From: Nelumbo lutea
Taxonomy: Eukaryota > Streptophyta > Magnoliopsida > Proteales > Nelumbonaceae
DNA length: 64,000 nt
Direction of reading: 5' to 3'
NCBI GenBank assembly: GCA_022828595.1
Contig: JAKGHH010000001.1
Coordinates: 68,692,401 to 68,756,400 of the forward strand
Part shown: in pieces, positions 12,674 to 23,605 of the stretch
How positions within the stretch are numbered: the stretch's first letter is position 1
How the letters are laid out: each line of letters opens with the position of its first letter
The notes under the pieces: generated by a model
Database searches by the model: none
Told to the model about the DNA's origin: nothing
What the model saw: the letters and a program-made list of their open reading frames with translations, nothing else
Position numbers and translations under genes: made by a program

Positions 12674-13765
12674 ATGGGAGCCGGGAGGAGTGAAGTTGAT
12701 AGGATTTTGGACTAGCCCATATGTTTATAGAGTCATCTGGGCTCTGAAACTGAAGGGTGTAGAATATGAATACATAGAAGAGGATATCTTCAACAAGAGT
12801 GACATTCTTCTGAAGTATAACCCTGTTCACAAGAAGGTCCCTGTGCTTGTTCATAATGGGAAACCGATTGTGGAGTCAATGGTTGTCCTGGAATACATCG
12901 ACGAGACATGACCAGAGCATCCATTGCTGCCTGAGGATGCACAGGAGAGAGCCACAGCTCGATTTTGGGCAAAATTCGCCGAGGATAAGGTATCTGTATA
13001 CCACACTTTTTTTTTTTCTATAAAAAGCTAATTAAGATCTTCTTGAACTGTAATTGATAGGTTGCATTGAATTTAGATGAGCCTTGGCCTATTATAGACC
13101 TTGCAGCTGAAATTGGATTAGACTAGGCTTGCATTTGGATAAGTTTCAAGATCTGTGCTTTGGAGATTAAAAGTGTTTTGGCTTCAGATAGTTATGTTTT
13201 AAAAGCAATTCTAATTAATCAATTGCTCAAAACACTTTTTGGCTCATCTTTGTTTCCCCTAGCCCAAAGCTCAAAAGCAAAAAAGCTTATCCAAGCAGAG
13301 CCTCAAGTCCCTGGCCCAAGAAGATTATATTTAGCAAATAATGCCTCATGTTGTGCTTAAGCTTAACTGCTTCAACAAATGATCATCTTTTTTTTTTCTT
13401 TTTCTGATTAGGGCTCATGTATATGGGCAATGTTCCGTTCTAGTGGTGAAAAAGTAGAGAAGGCTAAGAAGGAAAGCTTGGAAATGCTGAGAACCATAGA
13501 AGAACATGGGCTTGGAGAGAAGAAATTTTTTGGTGGTGACACAATTGGGTTTGCGGACTTGGCCTTCGGTGGGATTGCTCACTGGTTGGGAGTAATGGAA
13601 GATGTTGTGGGGGTGAAGTTGTTGGAAGCTCAATCTTTCCCTCGTTTGTATGAATGGACTCAAAATTTCAAGGAAGTGCCTGTGATCAAAGACAACCTGC
13701 CTGATCCTGAGAAGATGCTTGTCTTCTTGAAACGCTTGAGGGAGAAGTTTCTGGCATCTGCATAA
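12674..13765 (+). pseudogene. Tau-class glutathione S-transferase pseudogene (copy 1)
   Basis: This copy has the two-exon structure of tau GSTs: exon 1 12674-12989 (donor GTATCT) and exon 2 13412-13765 (acceptor GATTAG). The N-terminal thioredoxin fold ([34 protein letters not shown]) and the all-helical C-terminal domain ([23 protein letters not shown]) are present, ending ASA-stop as in the intact copy. Two lesions disable it. A 7-bp insertion after ATGGGAG puts the start out of frame with the body, and no other in-frame ATG precedes the catalytic region. TGG has become TGA at 12909-12911 (after YIDET). Exon 2 is fully open. Tau GSTs conjugate glutathione to electrophiles, including herbicides, in the cytosol. 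Confidence 0.9.
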
Positions 13766-14305
13766 CCACTACCATCCATTGTATTTCTGTTCTGTTCTAT
13801 TCTGCAAGTGTTTTCTGTTTCTGCTTACTACATTTGAGCTTTTAACTCTCTCTCTCTCTCTCAATAAATAGAAAAAGAATCAACCCAATGGGATATTAGG
13901 AGAATAATTAGAGAAGACTTAAAAATTCTGATTTTTGAAGGGTCTAGAGGAACTGAGGGAAGACTGAAAAGGATTTAAGTGAAAATAATAAGAAATAATT
14001 AAGCATCTATAATTTAACAATGGATATGACACTGAATTAAACAAAATGGTGAAACAGGATTCATGTAGCTTATTCCATATAGTTAGGACAAGGCTATGGT
14101 GAAACTGTATATATGCAGAACTGTATAGTGGAGGCATCACATCCCCCAGCTGAAGTGAGACCAGATCTGCTACCAACATGTTGCTACTAACTGTTAACAT
14201 GCCTCAAACATGCTTCATATATAATTGTATGTTGTCATTGATGGGTCATAGTAAGGCGACAGAATTAATCATATTTGGGCTGTTTAGCTATATATCATGA
14301 TAGAA
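13766..14305. other. 3' flank of GST copy 1
   Basis: The 3' UTR region of the first GST copy, with a short (CT)n run at about 13,850-13,862 and AATAAA at 13,863. The rest shows no gene or clear repeat. Confidence 0.4.
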
Positions 14306-14512
14306 GGCCCATTTGGGAAGGCTGAAGCTTTAATTGAGTTGCTTTGGAGAAGCCACTAAAAGAAACTTTAGTGAAAGCCCTATTTTCTGTTTGGAAGACA
14401 GCTGTTTTGGACCTTCCAGAAGGTTTTCACAAAACATAGCTTAGGTCTTTTCAGGTGGGGCCTATCTCATAAAGCCTGAAGCTGTGAATTCAAAGCCCTC
14501 CCAAATGGGCAC
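14306..14512. repeat. MITE-like element with terminal inverted repeats GCCCATTTGGGA
   Basis: The left end GGCCCATTTGGGAAGGCTGA and the right end CCCTCCCAAATGGGCAC are inverted copies about 205 bp apart. The inside contains further self-complementary AAGCT/AGCTT motifs. A fragment with the same right end (CTCCCAAACGGGCAC) occurs near 15,020-15,032. No coding capacity. A clean target duplication was not seen. Confidence 0.55.
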
Positions 14513-14559
14513 TCCGCTGAGCTGCTGCTCCTTCTGCTTTGAAGTTCTCTGGTAGAAGT

Positions 14560-14848
14560 GGATTTTAGTCGAGCCGAGCCGAATAGTATGAGGCTCGAGT
14601 TTGGTTTGAGTCAAAAATTCATAAGCTTGAAAGTTTGAGTTTGATTTTGAGAAAAATATTTTATAAAAATAATATTTTTATTTGATATTTAAAAAAATAA
14701 TATATATATATATATATTCGAGCTGGCTTGCGAGCCAAGCTCTAATAGGCTCGAGCTCGGCTTGTTTCATAATCAAATCAGTGAATTGGGCTCGAGTCCG
14801 AGCTCGAACAACTCGTGAAAAGTTCGGCTCGTTACCACCCCTACTCTC
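14560..14848 (-). repeat. GAGCTCGA-rich MITE-like repeat, copy 1
   Basis: Bounded by ...GTTACCACCCCTAC on the right, with repeated GAGC/GCTCG motifs at both ends around an AT-rich core with a (TA)n run. The same family, in the other orientation, is found at 25,796-26,320 (starting ATAGGGGTGGCCATGAGCC). These repeats fold into long imperfect hairpins and are typical of plant genic regions. Confidence 0.55.
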
Positions 14849-15824
14849 TGGACTACCTATTCAAAGAAGGTGAATCAGGCAGCCCTTCAAAGATCAAATG
14901 ACTAGCTGACATGCATCCAATTTGGTCTCTCAGGATTTTTCATCAAATATAACTTATAGGTTATAGCTTCCCATGTGGGACCCACCTTGAAAAGCCATAA
15001 GCCTATGTGCTTCAGCACTCCCAAACGGGCACTTAGCTGATGTAACTTGAAATAGAGAACGGATGGGGAGGTGTGTCAGAGGTGATTTTGCTGATTAGGT
15101 ATGTGGCACTGTGAAGCCAAACCACCCTTGCTCTGAAGCTCTTTCATCCCTAGATTTTTTTTTTCCATTTTTTTTTTTCATTTTGTTAAAACACTGCTGC
15201 AGTCGATAAAGAGAACAACATCCAAAGAGACTTAGAGACTGAAGTTGTTGTAGGGGGTAGAACCTAGATTTCCTACTCACGATTTATGAATTGTAGTCAC
15301 ACATCTCTCAAATGATAATAGAAATGTGTGACTGCAATTCACGGCGGCTAGAGAATGGGCAAGAAAAGTGAGTAAGAAATCTCGTTTGGTAGGGGATATA
15401 CATTTGATGGATGACGTGAGACATTATTACTGGTTAAATGATGTCTAACATAGTGATAAGTGCAGTTAATCCAGACTCCAAGTCAAGAAGGTAATCGGGA
15501 AGAGCATATGGGCTGCAACCACAGTCACAGCATTCAACTGCTGGTGTACTGTGTTTCCTTGAGGGGGTAGATACACAATAATCCTATCAGTTAGACACAT
15601 TGAATCACCCGTGATGTCAATATGTCATGCTTACATGACTAGACATAAGACACTCTTTCCTAGTTGTTGTCCCCACAAACATAAAACCCGATGTTCCTAA
15701 AACAATTTTAAAACCAAACACATGTACCACCTTTTAATCAAATAGGATTTAAAAATACAAATTTAGATAAAAAGATAAAGTTTAAAATCATATCTTTATT
15801 CTTCAAACCTCTGCACAACAAATA
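14849..15824. other. Intergenic DNA between MITE repeats and Helitron
   Basis: No gene seen. Contains a fragment resembling the GCCCATTTGGGA repeat (about 14,935-15,035) and T-rich tracts near 15,150-15,180. Confidence 0.4.
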
Positions 15825-16949
15825 TCTATATTATATATAAAAGTGTGAACGTAGAGTAGAAGTTTTGTTTGACTAAAATTATCCTCTATTTCTTTGTTTG
15901 AAAAATGACATAAAAGTTATTTTATTACATTTTTAATGGCTATTAAGATGCTCATATTTGTTTATTTAGTCCATCTCTATTTGTAAGGGTTGAATTTGTA
16001 ACTTCAATTATTACTTTTCACCTTATTTAATCTCTTCTCTTTAAATCTTATACTTAAGGTATTAACTCTCATTTTCTCTTATTAAATCTTATATTTATGT
16101 TACTTTTCATTAATAAATGTTATTAATTAGATCTATGTCAATATTTTTAACAATATAAACACATATATTTTAAAACTAAGTAAAAAACAAAACCATTATT
16201 TATTAAAGTGGTGGCTAATTCAACCATCTAAATCAAATTGATCAACTATAAAGTCATAGTTAGGTAATAAAATTTTAAAATAGAAATAAACATAAAAATT
16301 ACAAAAATGTAGAAAAAAATTAAACACATTTATGATGTTTTTGTTAATCAAATTAAAAAAAAAATAAGTGTAATAAATAAGAATTATTTTTATTGATACT
16401 GAAAATGAAATGCATAATTTAGAACTCACCAAAGATGAAATTATTTTACTACTTGGAAAAGATCAATAGTTCAACTTTTGGGGATAAATAATAAAAATTA
16501 ATAAAATATAAAAATACATAAGTTTTGCAAAAATACATTTTGGCACATGTATAATATTATATAATTATCATATTAAACAAAAAGTAAATGTGACATATTT
16601 ACACTACTATTAAAAATATTAATAAGATTGTGGAGTTTTTGATTAAAATACTCATTTTTGAATTTGATCCCTATTTAATTGTGAGGTTTAAATTATAAAT
16701 TGAACTACTATTTTTCTCCTCATTCAATTCCCTCTATTTAAATCTTACATTTTTTTTAATAAATGAATAAAAAAAATACACCAAAAAGATAAAAACATTA
16801 CAAAAAGGAGAATCTTGCCAAGCAAGTAGGCTTATCAATGGTATTTGAAACTTCACAACTCATTACTATAATAAAATATTATCATTACTCATTACTATCA
16901 TTATTGTCATCTAGAATTGTCACGTGCAAAGCACGTACATGCTTACTAG
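15825..16949 (+). mobile_element. Non-autonomous Helitron
   Basis: The 5' end is TCTATATTATATATAAAAGT, the common plant Helitron start. The 3' end is CTAG, preceded 10-12 nt upstream by a perfect 6-bp stem with a 3-nt loop (ACGTGC-AAA-GCACGT, about 16,922-16,936). The base before the element is A and the base after it is T, so it sits in an A/T target as Helitrons require, with no target duplication. The 1.1 kb interior is AT-rich and has two internal stretches that resemble each other (around 15,950-16,090 and 16,640-16,760). No Rep/helicase is encoded, so it is mobilised in trans. Confidence 0.85.
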
Positions 16950-17129
16950 TAAAAATAAAAAATATAAAAATTAGATCATTCCTTTGAACTTCATCTTGCA
17001 TCCATCTACATTTAGTGCATTTTACCATAAAATGAAAGTTCTAGCAACAATTAATGTAAATAACCCAACAGAAAAACTATAAAAAAAAAATAAGAAAAGG
17101 AAAAGTCCCATGTTGGCACAACAACAAGT

Positions 17130-17641
17130 TAATAATAAAAAAGAATGGTAGAGATGATTCTCGGTTGGGACATTCAATCGTGGGTCCCACTTTAAGGAGA
17201 ATGATTTCAACCATTCAATTTTAATGTATCCATTCAGAACATAGATGGTTAAATAAATTCTGGGAAATATATATATTATGGAGAAGGCCTATAAATCATG
17301 GTCAAAATCATCGGATCAGGCTCATATTTTGGTTGATGTATTATCTAAAATGAAGATGGTTATCCATTGAGCAATGAAGAAATAATTAAGCAAACAAGCA
17401 AGTAAAGTACCAACAAACTTATATACAAGCATGCATCTTTACAAGCTCTAATCCACAGTCTGAAATATTCAACGCCGATAGAAAACTATTACATCAAACT
17501 TTCTCCAAGTTCTAAGGTGGCCTTTGGCTCCTCAAAAGACCGACTTTGTCAAGAATTTGAAAATTAGAAGAATAAAAAAAAAAAAAACAGCTTTTAAATA
17601 AGGAAGCTTGAAGCTCAAGAAAGAATCATCCCATGAATCAC
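17130..17641. repeat. Duplicated upstream block of the GST array
   Basis: This block before the intact GST resembles DNA before copy 1 (11,274-11,390 and 12,220-12,610) and, nearer the gene, DNA before copy 3 (22,760-22,830). Shared segments include AACCATTCAATTTTAATGTA, CTTTGGCTCC and CATGAATCAC. The tandem duplication therefore carried promoter sequence along with each gene. Confidence 0.6.
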
Positions 17642-17650
17642 TATATATAT
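17642..17650 (+). promoter_or_regulatory. TATA box of intact GST
   Basis: TATATATAT follows the conserved CATGAATCAC, 53-61 bp before the ATG at 17,703. It corresponds to TATATAAA of copy 1. In copy 3 the same place reads TATTA, so the box is lost there. Confidence 0.65.
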
Positions 17651-17702
17651 TAGCAACCCTGTTAATGTAGAAGACCTTCCATGTTCATCTTAAGATCATA
17701 AC

Positions 17703-18451
17703 ATGGGAGAGGTGAAGTTGTTTGGAAATTGGAGTAGCCCATTTGTTTACAGAGTAATTTGGGCTCTGAAGCTAAAGGGTGTAAAGTATGAATACATAGA
17801 AGAAGATCTCTCCAACAAGAGTGAATTGCTTTTGAAGTATAACCCAGTCCACAAGAAGGTCCCTGTGCTTGTTCATAATGGGAAACCAATTGCGGAGTCG
17901 CTCGTTATCCTGGAATACATCGACGAGACATGGCCAGAGCATCCATTGCTACCCAAAGATGCACAGCTGAGGGCTGAAGCTCGATTTTGGGCAAAATTTG
18001 CTGAGGATAAGGCAAGCGAAGAATACGAGTTTCTGAATATCTTGTGCTTAAATTCGATTCTTTAACAAATAATCAAGTTTGGGTTTTTCTTATGTAGGGC
18101 ATATGCATATGGAGATTCTTCAGTTCTGTTGGTGAAGAACAGGAGAAGGCCAAGAAAGAGAGCTTGGAAATGCTGAGAACCATAGAAGAACATGGGCTTG
18201 CAGAGAAGAAATTTTTTGGTGGCTACACAATTGGGTTTGCTGATTTGGCCTTTGGTTGGATTTCTCACTGGATGGGAGTGATGGAAGATATAGTAGGAGT
18301 GAAGTTGGTGGAAGCTCAGACATTCCCTCACTTGCATGCTTGGGTTCACAATTTTAAGCAAGTTCCAGGGATCAAAGAGAACCTGCCTGATCCTGAGAAG
18401 ATGTTTGCCCGTTTCAAATGCGTCAGGGAGATGCTCTTGGCATCTGCATAA
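17703..18451 (+). CDS. Tau-class glutathione S-transferase, intact (copy 2)
   Basis: Exons 17703-18011 (103 codons) and 18098-18451 (117 codons plus stop) give a 220-residue protein, the usual tau length. The start [14 protein letters not shown] places the catalytic Ser at residues 12-13. The glutathione-binding segment [16 protein letters not shown] (ES motif around residue 66) completes the thioredoxin fold; the C-terminal helical domain contains [16 protein letters not shown] and NLPDPEKM. The 86-bp intron has a GC donor (AAG|GCAAGC) and a TATGTAG acceptor. Without splicing, translation would stop after 18 more codons, so the rare GC-AG intron is needed. The product is a cytosolic enzyme that conjugates glutathione to xenobiotics and stress metabolites. 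It is the middle gene and the only open copy of a three-copy tandem array. Confidence 0.93.
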
Positions 18452-19838
18452 CCACCACCGTCTATTATGTTTCTGTTCTTCATATGGGTTCAGGGTTCTG
18501 TTCCATCTATCTATACATTTTCTATTTCTTCATAACCTCTCTCTATCTGTGTGTGGAAATGAAGGTTGTGTTTGGTTCCATTTTATAGTTGAAAGTTGAA
18601 ACAGGCACAATTTGAAAAGCACAGACTGTGTTTGTGGAAACGTCAAATTGACATTTCTCTCTCCCAAGGGGATGAATTTAATCGTCAGGAATCCGGATGC
18701 CCTGCACTCGAAATGGTGTGGGCAGCGATGCATGGGTACCTCGTTTATAGAGCAAATGATAAATTTTCCATTAGATTATAATATTTTTTTATTTTTGAAA
18801 TTATCCTAAAGTATTCTTAGAGATGGAGGACGAGGGCCACAGCCACTGGGCCCAGGTGAGATCTCCCAATGTTTGAAGGACTAGGAAACAATTCCAACAG
18901 TTATCTCACCATTCTTCTTCATTTTCCAATGAAACCTAGCTTCTCTTAATCCAAAACTAAACTTCATTCAGGCCTACTCGGTAGGACGGGAAATGGTGGT
19001 GCTTAGACAGATTCCATATATATGACGATGATCGCATCATTCTCCCTCCTTCCAAGCAAACACTAAGGACTGTATACCTTTTCACAGGGTTATCAACACG
19101 AAGGGAAAGTAAAATCAGAACCGAATCCTTCATTATGATGGTATATGTGATGGTGATATAGAGGACCCAACATCTCAGCAACAACCGTTCGATTTGAAAT
19201 CTTACAATCGCATTATTTTCTTTATTCGTATTTCTTATACTGTTAGTAGATGGAGAGTTTGACCATTCTCTGTTCTTGTTGTTTTTATACTGCTGGGTGC
19301 CCATCGGCGTTGAAGGCTATGGCATGAGAAGTTGGACCATCTGATTCTTCTATCCAACAGAATAAGAACTAAACAAATGGATTTTCATTTTGAAGATTTG
19401 AAGAAGATTGAATCCCCAGAGTTTCATTGTGAAGATTTAAAGAACTAAACAAGTGGATTTTCTACCCTTGGCTTAAGCTCGTCTTATGCAATTGTTAATG
19501 GTGGATCATTAGACTTTCATGGTTTTTCGTTTAGAGCCTAAAGACTTGGGTTTCCTCTAATTTTTCACGTTAACTTTTTTTTTTTTTTTATTTAAGTTTT
19601 AAAAATAAAAATATTAGTTAATAGAAGTTTTATCGTTTGGTATTCCTCCGCATATGAGGAGTGGGGTGCCCATGTGAACACCAGACGTGTTCATTTCTGA
19701 TTGGAAGTGCACCATTTTAAGTGTAGGAGATCCGGACTCCATCAGAAGTGACTTTCACATGTGATGTACAATACATAAAAACATTTATTTAAGGTAAAAA
19801 CAACAATCATACCAAACACAATCGAATAATCTATTCCG

Positions 19839-19870
<32 letters not shown>

Positions 19871-20551
19871 CTTTCCCCTTAGCTTAAAATCAATACTGAT
19901 GGCGCATATAGAGGCCAACCAAGAAAATATGTTGCAGGTACGGGTGGTTTATCCAACAGAATGATCTGGGCCTAGGACCTTTTTGCCTTCTTCGGTAATC
20001 TAACGAATGAAATGAGAACTGGCTTAAAGTCAACATTTTAACGATGCCGTAGATTGAAGGCCAAGAAAATTTGTTGCATGTGGGGTTTTTGTTCTTAAGA
20101 TAGCATAATTGTGGTGGGCCTATAGGCTTTCTTTTTGGGGCGGGGGAAATTGTCTAAAATTCATCATAATTTTTAGCGTTTCTCTTAAATTTATGGTAAT
20201 TTTTCTTTAAACAGATTAACAATTATTAATATATTATCATTTTACCCTTCATAAGAAAAATATAAAATCTATACATAAAATGATATAAACAGAAATTACA
20301 CCTAGAACTTTGAATACCTAGAAAATTTAGATTGTTCAAGCGGCAATTGCAGCTTATTCGAATCAGAGAACTTTCCTTGCTCAAGCGGCAATTGCACAGG
20401 CTATGTAGCGACCTTTCAGGGTTTGAGTGCAATGCAGATGCAGACACCATTGCTTATCCATCACCTTCCCCACAACCCACCACCACCACCACTACTATTG
20501 TTCCGCTGCTTTTTTGCTTGCTCTCATTTGATTTCTAGGGGTTCTGGTTTC
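18452..20551. other. Intergenic DNA between GST copy 2 and the ARF-like copy
   Basis: Contains the 3' UTR of the intact GST and then 2 kb with no supported gene. Simple repeats lie at about 19,840-19,870 ((CT)n then (TA)n). Just before the ARF-like copy, the motif CAAGCGGCAATTGCA occurs twice (about 20,337 and 20,382) in what resembles a transcribed leader. Confidence 0.45.
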
Positions 20552-21785
20552 ATGGGGGGTGTTATTGATCTCAATACCGTCACCGACAACGAGGACGTCG
20601 CTTCGGCAGTGGTGGTTGAGAGCGGACCTGCTTCACTCTCGTTGCCTTCTTCTTCATCGTCGGTGTCTTCCACATCAGCTTCATTATGTTCGTCGTCGTT
20701 GTCCTCGGAAGGTGTCTGTTTGGAGCTCTGGCATGCTTGTGCGGGGCCGCTTATATCATTGCGAAAGAAAGGAAGTGCTGTTGTTTACTTGCCGCAGGGG
20801 CACTTGGAGCATATTTCGGAATTTCTGGCGACGGTTTATAATCTTCTGCCTCATGTGTTCTGCTGCATCGTCGACATCAAGCTTCATGCGGAAGTTGCCA
20901 TGGATGAAGTTTATGCACAGGTCTCCCTGCTTCCTGAAACTGAGATTGAGCAGAAACTGCTGAGAGGAGATATGGAAGCTAATGGTGAAGACGAGGAAAT
21001 TGAAGGTTCGGCCAAGCTGGCAACGCCTCGCATGTTCTGCAAAACCCTCATTGCTTCTGATACGAGCACTCATGGAGGGTTCTCCGTTCCTCAACGAGCC
21101 GCCGAAGACTGCTTCCCCCCCTGGATTATAAGCAACAAAGACCATCCCAAGAGCTTGTAGCAAAAGATTTACATGGTGTAGAGTGGAAGTTTCGGCACAT
21201 CTACAGGGGTCAGCAACGGAGACATTTGCTTACAACTGGATGGAGTGCATTTGTCAATAACAAGAAGCTAGTCTCTGGGGATGCTATCCTCTTTCTTAGA
21301 GGTTTGAAATGAAGTTCAAAATGAGGTTTGGTAACTGGGATGCAGCAGAGCGAAGATACAACGTTTGTTAATCAACCATTTTTTATTGGAATGAAGTTCA
21401 AAATGAGGTTTGAAACTGAAGATGCAGTAGAGCGAAGATACACTGGTCTGGTAACTGGGATTAATGATATGGAGATCCTGTTAGATGGCCTGGCTCAAAA
21501 TGGAGATGCCTATTAGTGAGGTGGGATGATGATCTTGAGACAAGTTGGCATAATAGGATTTCTCCATGCGAGATTGAGCCATGGGGTCCAGTTTTAGCTT
21601 GCAGTAGTTTGTCTGCACCTGGTTCAAAAAAAAAAAAAAAAACCAGGATGACTCTGCCTTCATCTAACCAGATTTTCCCAGTTCTAATGGAACAGGATTT
21701 TCAGACTTTGGGGAATCTTTAAGGTTCCAGAAGGTCTTGCAAGGTCAAGAAATTTTGGGTTTCAGTACTCTTGAGCCATTCGAAC
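20552..21785 (+). pseudogene. Intronless ARF3/ETTIN-like auxin response factor pseudogene
   Basis: MGGVIDLNTV, a Ser-rich stretch and VCLELWHACAGPLISL match the N-terminus of ARF3/ETTIN proteins. A B3 DNA-binding domain follows without introns ([19 protein letters not shown], then in another frame [20 protein letters not shown]). Lesions: a 1-base loss in the C-run at about 21,115-21,121; a missing segment of very roughly 100 residues after LFLRG; a partial duplicate of the auxin-response start (21,308-21,362 versus 21,389-21,460); and a frameshift near 21,470. Further ARF3-like sequence (VRWDDDLETSWHNRISPCEI) follows until the match fades near 21,785. The A-run at 21,625-21,641 lies inside coding sequence and is not a poly(A) tail. 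The lack of introns suggests a retrocopy. ARFs bind auxin response elements; this copy cannot make a full protein. Confidence 0.85.
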
Positions 21786-22825
21786 GCTTCTTGTTCTTTG
21801 AAGAAAAAACACTGAAATCCTTCGCCGGGATATATTACCAGAGCTACTGAGATTCAACATCTGGTTGATAGTGACACCTTCTTTCTTTAATTCGCCGGTT
21901 AGGGGTAATTTGGTCATGAAAATTGTATTTCTTTTAATGAAGAGAGTTTTAGAAAATAAAAACTCAATGACATGGTGAATTTTAGACATTTAAATGTTAT
22001 GGTGAGATTAAGAGAAATACTGAGAAGTTTTCGAAAATTACCCTTCGTTTTTTGGCTTTTTGTGGAAGACCAATTCCCTCTGAATAGGAAAGTCCAATTA
22101 CCCTTCGTTTCGAAAATTGTAATTCTTTTTTGACCTTTATACGTAGTAAGGGCAATAGGAAAGTCTTTATGGAATCTAATTGACTAATTCCCTCTGAATT
22201 ACTAATTTCATACCTCAGTTTAAGAAAACCACAGTCTTGCTTTAGTTAAATAGTACAAAAATTCACAGAAATTGAAAACCCTTTTAATTAGCAGTTTAGC
22301 ACCACCCTCATAAATGTCATAAGAAAATTAATACACAAACTTCAGATGCAAAAAGATAAGGGTGGGGGTGCGGAGAGAAAACTTTAGAGTGGTTACTATT
22401 AGAAGCTTGGATCTACTTCTCACAGAATGCGTTTCACACTGACCTCACATTTACATCCCACCCTGTATTAGAAATATTTTCTCATAAATAATAAATATAA
22501 TAGGAGAAATATTCTTGATAAACGGCTAGAACATGCTGTGAGGGCAGTGTAAGGCACACTCTGTGAAGAGCAGATCTGAACTCAAAGAAAGCCTAGAGTT
22601 TGGCCGTCAACCCATTCAATGATGTAAGCAGCACCTGCTTCAACTGCTAGCTACTACTATAATATATCCAAAGTCAATAATCAACGGCAGTGGAAATTTC
22701 AACTTTATTCACTCAGACACTTAGGTTGAATAATACAAGACTGATCTTGTCAATGATTCATATATAAATTAAAAGAGAAGTTTAAAGAAGCTTGGTGCCC
22801 AAGCAAGAATATTCCCATGAATCAC
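21786..22825. other. Intergenic DNA upstream of GST copy 3
   Basis: No gene seen. AATTACCCTTCGTTT occurs twice at about 22,037-22,110, a small local duplication. From about 22,760 the sequence becomes similar to the upstream block of the other GST copies (GAAGCTTGGTGCCCAAGCAAGAAT, CATGAATCAC). Confidence 0.45.
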
Positions 22826-22881
22826 TATTAAGCAACTAAGGTAGTGTAGAAGGTCATCTAAATTCATCTTTAGATTTTAAC

Positions 22882-23605
22882 ATGGGAGAAGTGAAGTTGT
22901 TTGGATTTTGGGCTAGTCCATTTGCTTACAGAGTCATTTGGGCTCTGAAACTGAGGGGTATAGAATATGAATACAGAGGAAGATCTGCCCAACAAGAGTG
23001 AATTGCTTTTGAAGTATAACCCAGTTCACAAGAAGGTCCCTGTGCTTGTTCATGATGGAAAACCGATTGCGGAGTCGCTCGTTATTCTGGAATACATCGA
23101 CGAGACATGGCCGGAGCATCCATTACTACCCAAAGATGCACAGGAGAAAGCCACAGCTCGATTCTGGGCTAAATTTTCTGAGGACAAGGTAATTCTATTC
23201 TAGCTTAGCTTCTTCATTAAAAGAAAAGAATTAATGTCTTGTTTTGAGTAGTAACAAGTTAAATAATTCATACTACCCCAAGATGACTTAATTGATCATG
23301 TTTTGATATTTTCATGTAGGGTATGTGTATAAAGGGATTCTTCTTTTCTAGTGGTGAAGAACAAGAGGAAGGTAAGAAACAAGTGTTGGAACTGCTGAGA
23401 AGCATAGAAGAACATGGGCTTGGAGAGAAGAAGTTTTTTGGTGGTGACACAATTGGATTGGCTGACCTGGCCATTGGTGGGGTTGCTTGCTGATTGGGAG
23501 TGATTGAGGATATGGTAGGAGTGAAGTTGGTGGAAGCTGCCTGATCCTGAGAGGATGTTTGCCTTTTTGAAAAACAGGAGGGAGATGCTTTTAGGATCTA
23601 CATGA
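22882..23605 (+). pseudogene. Tau-class glutathione S-transferase pseudogene (copy 3)
   Basis: The structure equals the intact copy: exon 1 22882-23188 (donor GTAATT) and exon 2 23320-23605 (acceptor CATGTAG). Lesions: a 2-bp deletion after GAATATGAATACA shifts the frame about 33 codons into exon 1 (the frame then reads [20 protein letters not shown]); TGG has become TGA at 23491-23493; about 67 bp are deleted after KLVEA at about 23,538, removing the segment before LPDPE; and the final stop is TGA instead of TAA. The TATA box is also degraded. The N-terminus [14 protein letters not shown] and FFGGDTIGLADLA remain clear. No functional product is expected. Confidence 0.92.

Noticed and set aside
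18957..19304. 115-codon open frame on the minus strand
   Set aside because: No recognisable motif, no codon or context support and no neighbouring exon; treated as chance.
21625..21641. A-run as a poly(A) tail of the ARF retrocopy
   Set aside because: ARF3-like coding sequence continues beyond it, so it is an expanded Lys-codon stretch rather than a tail.
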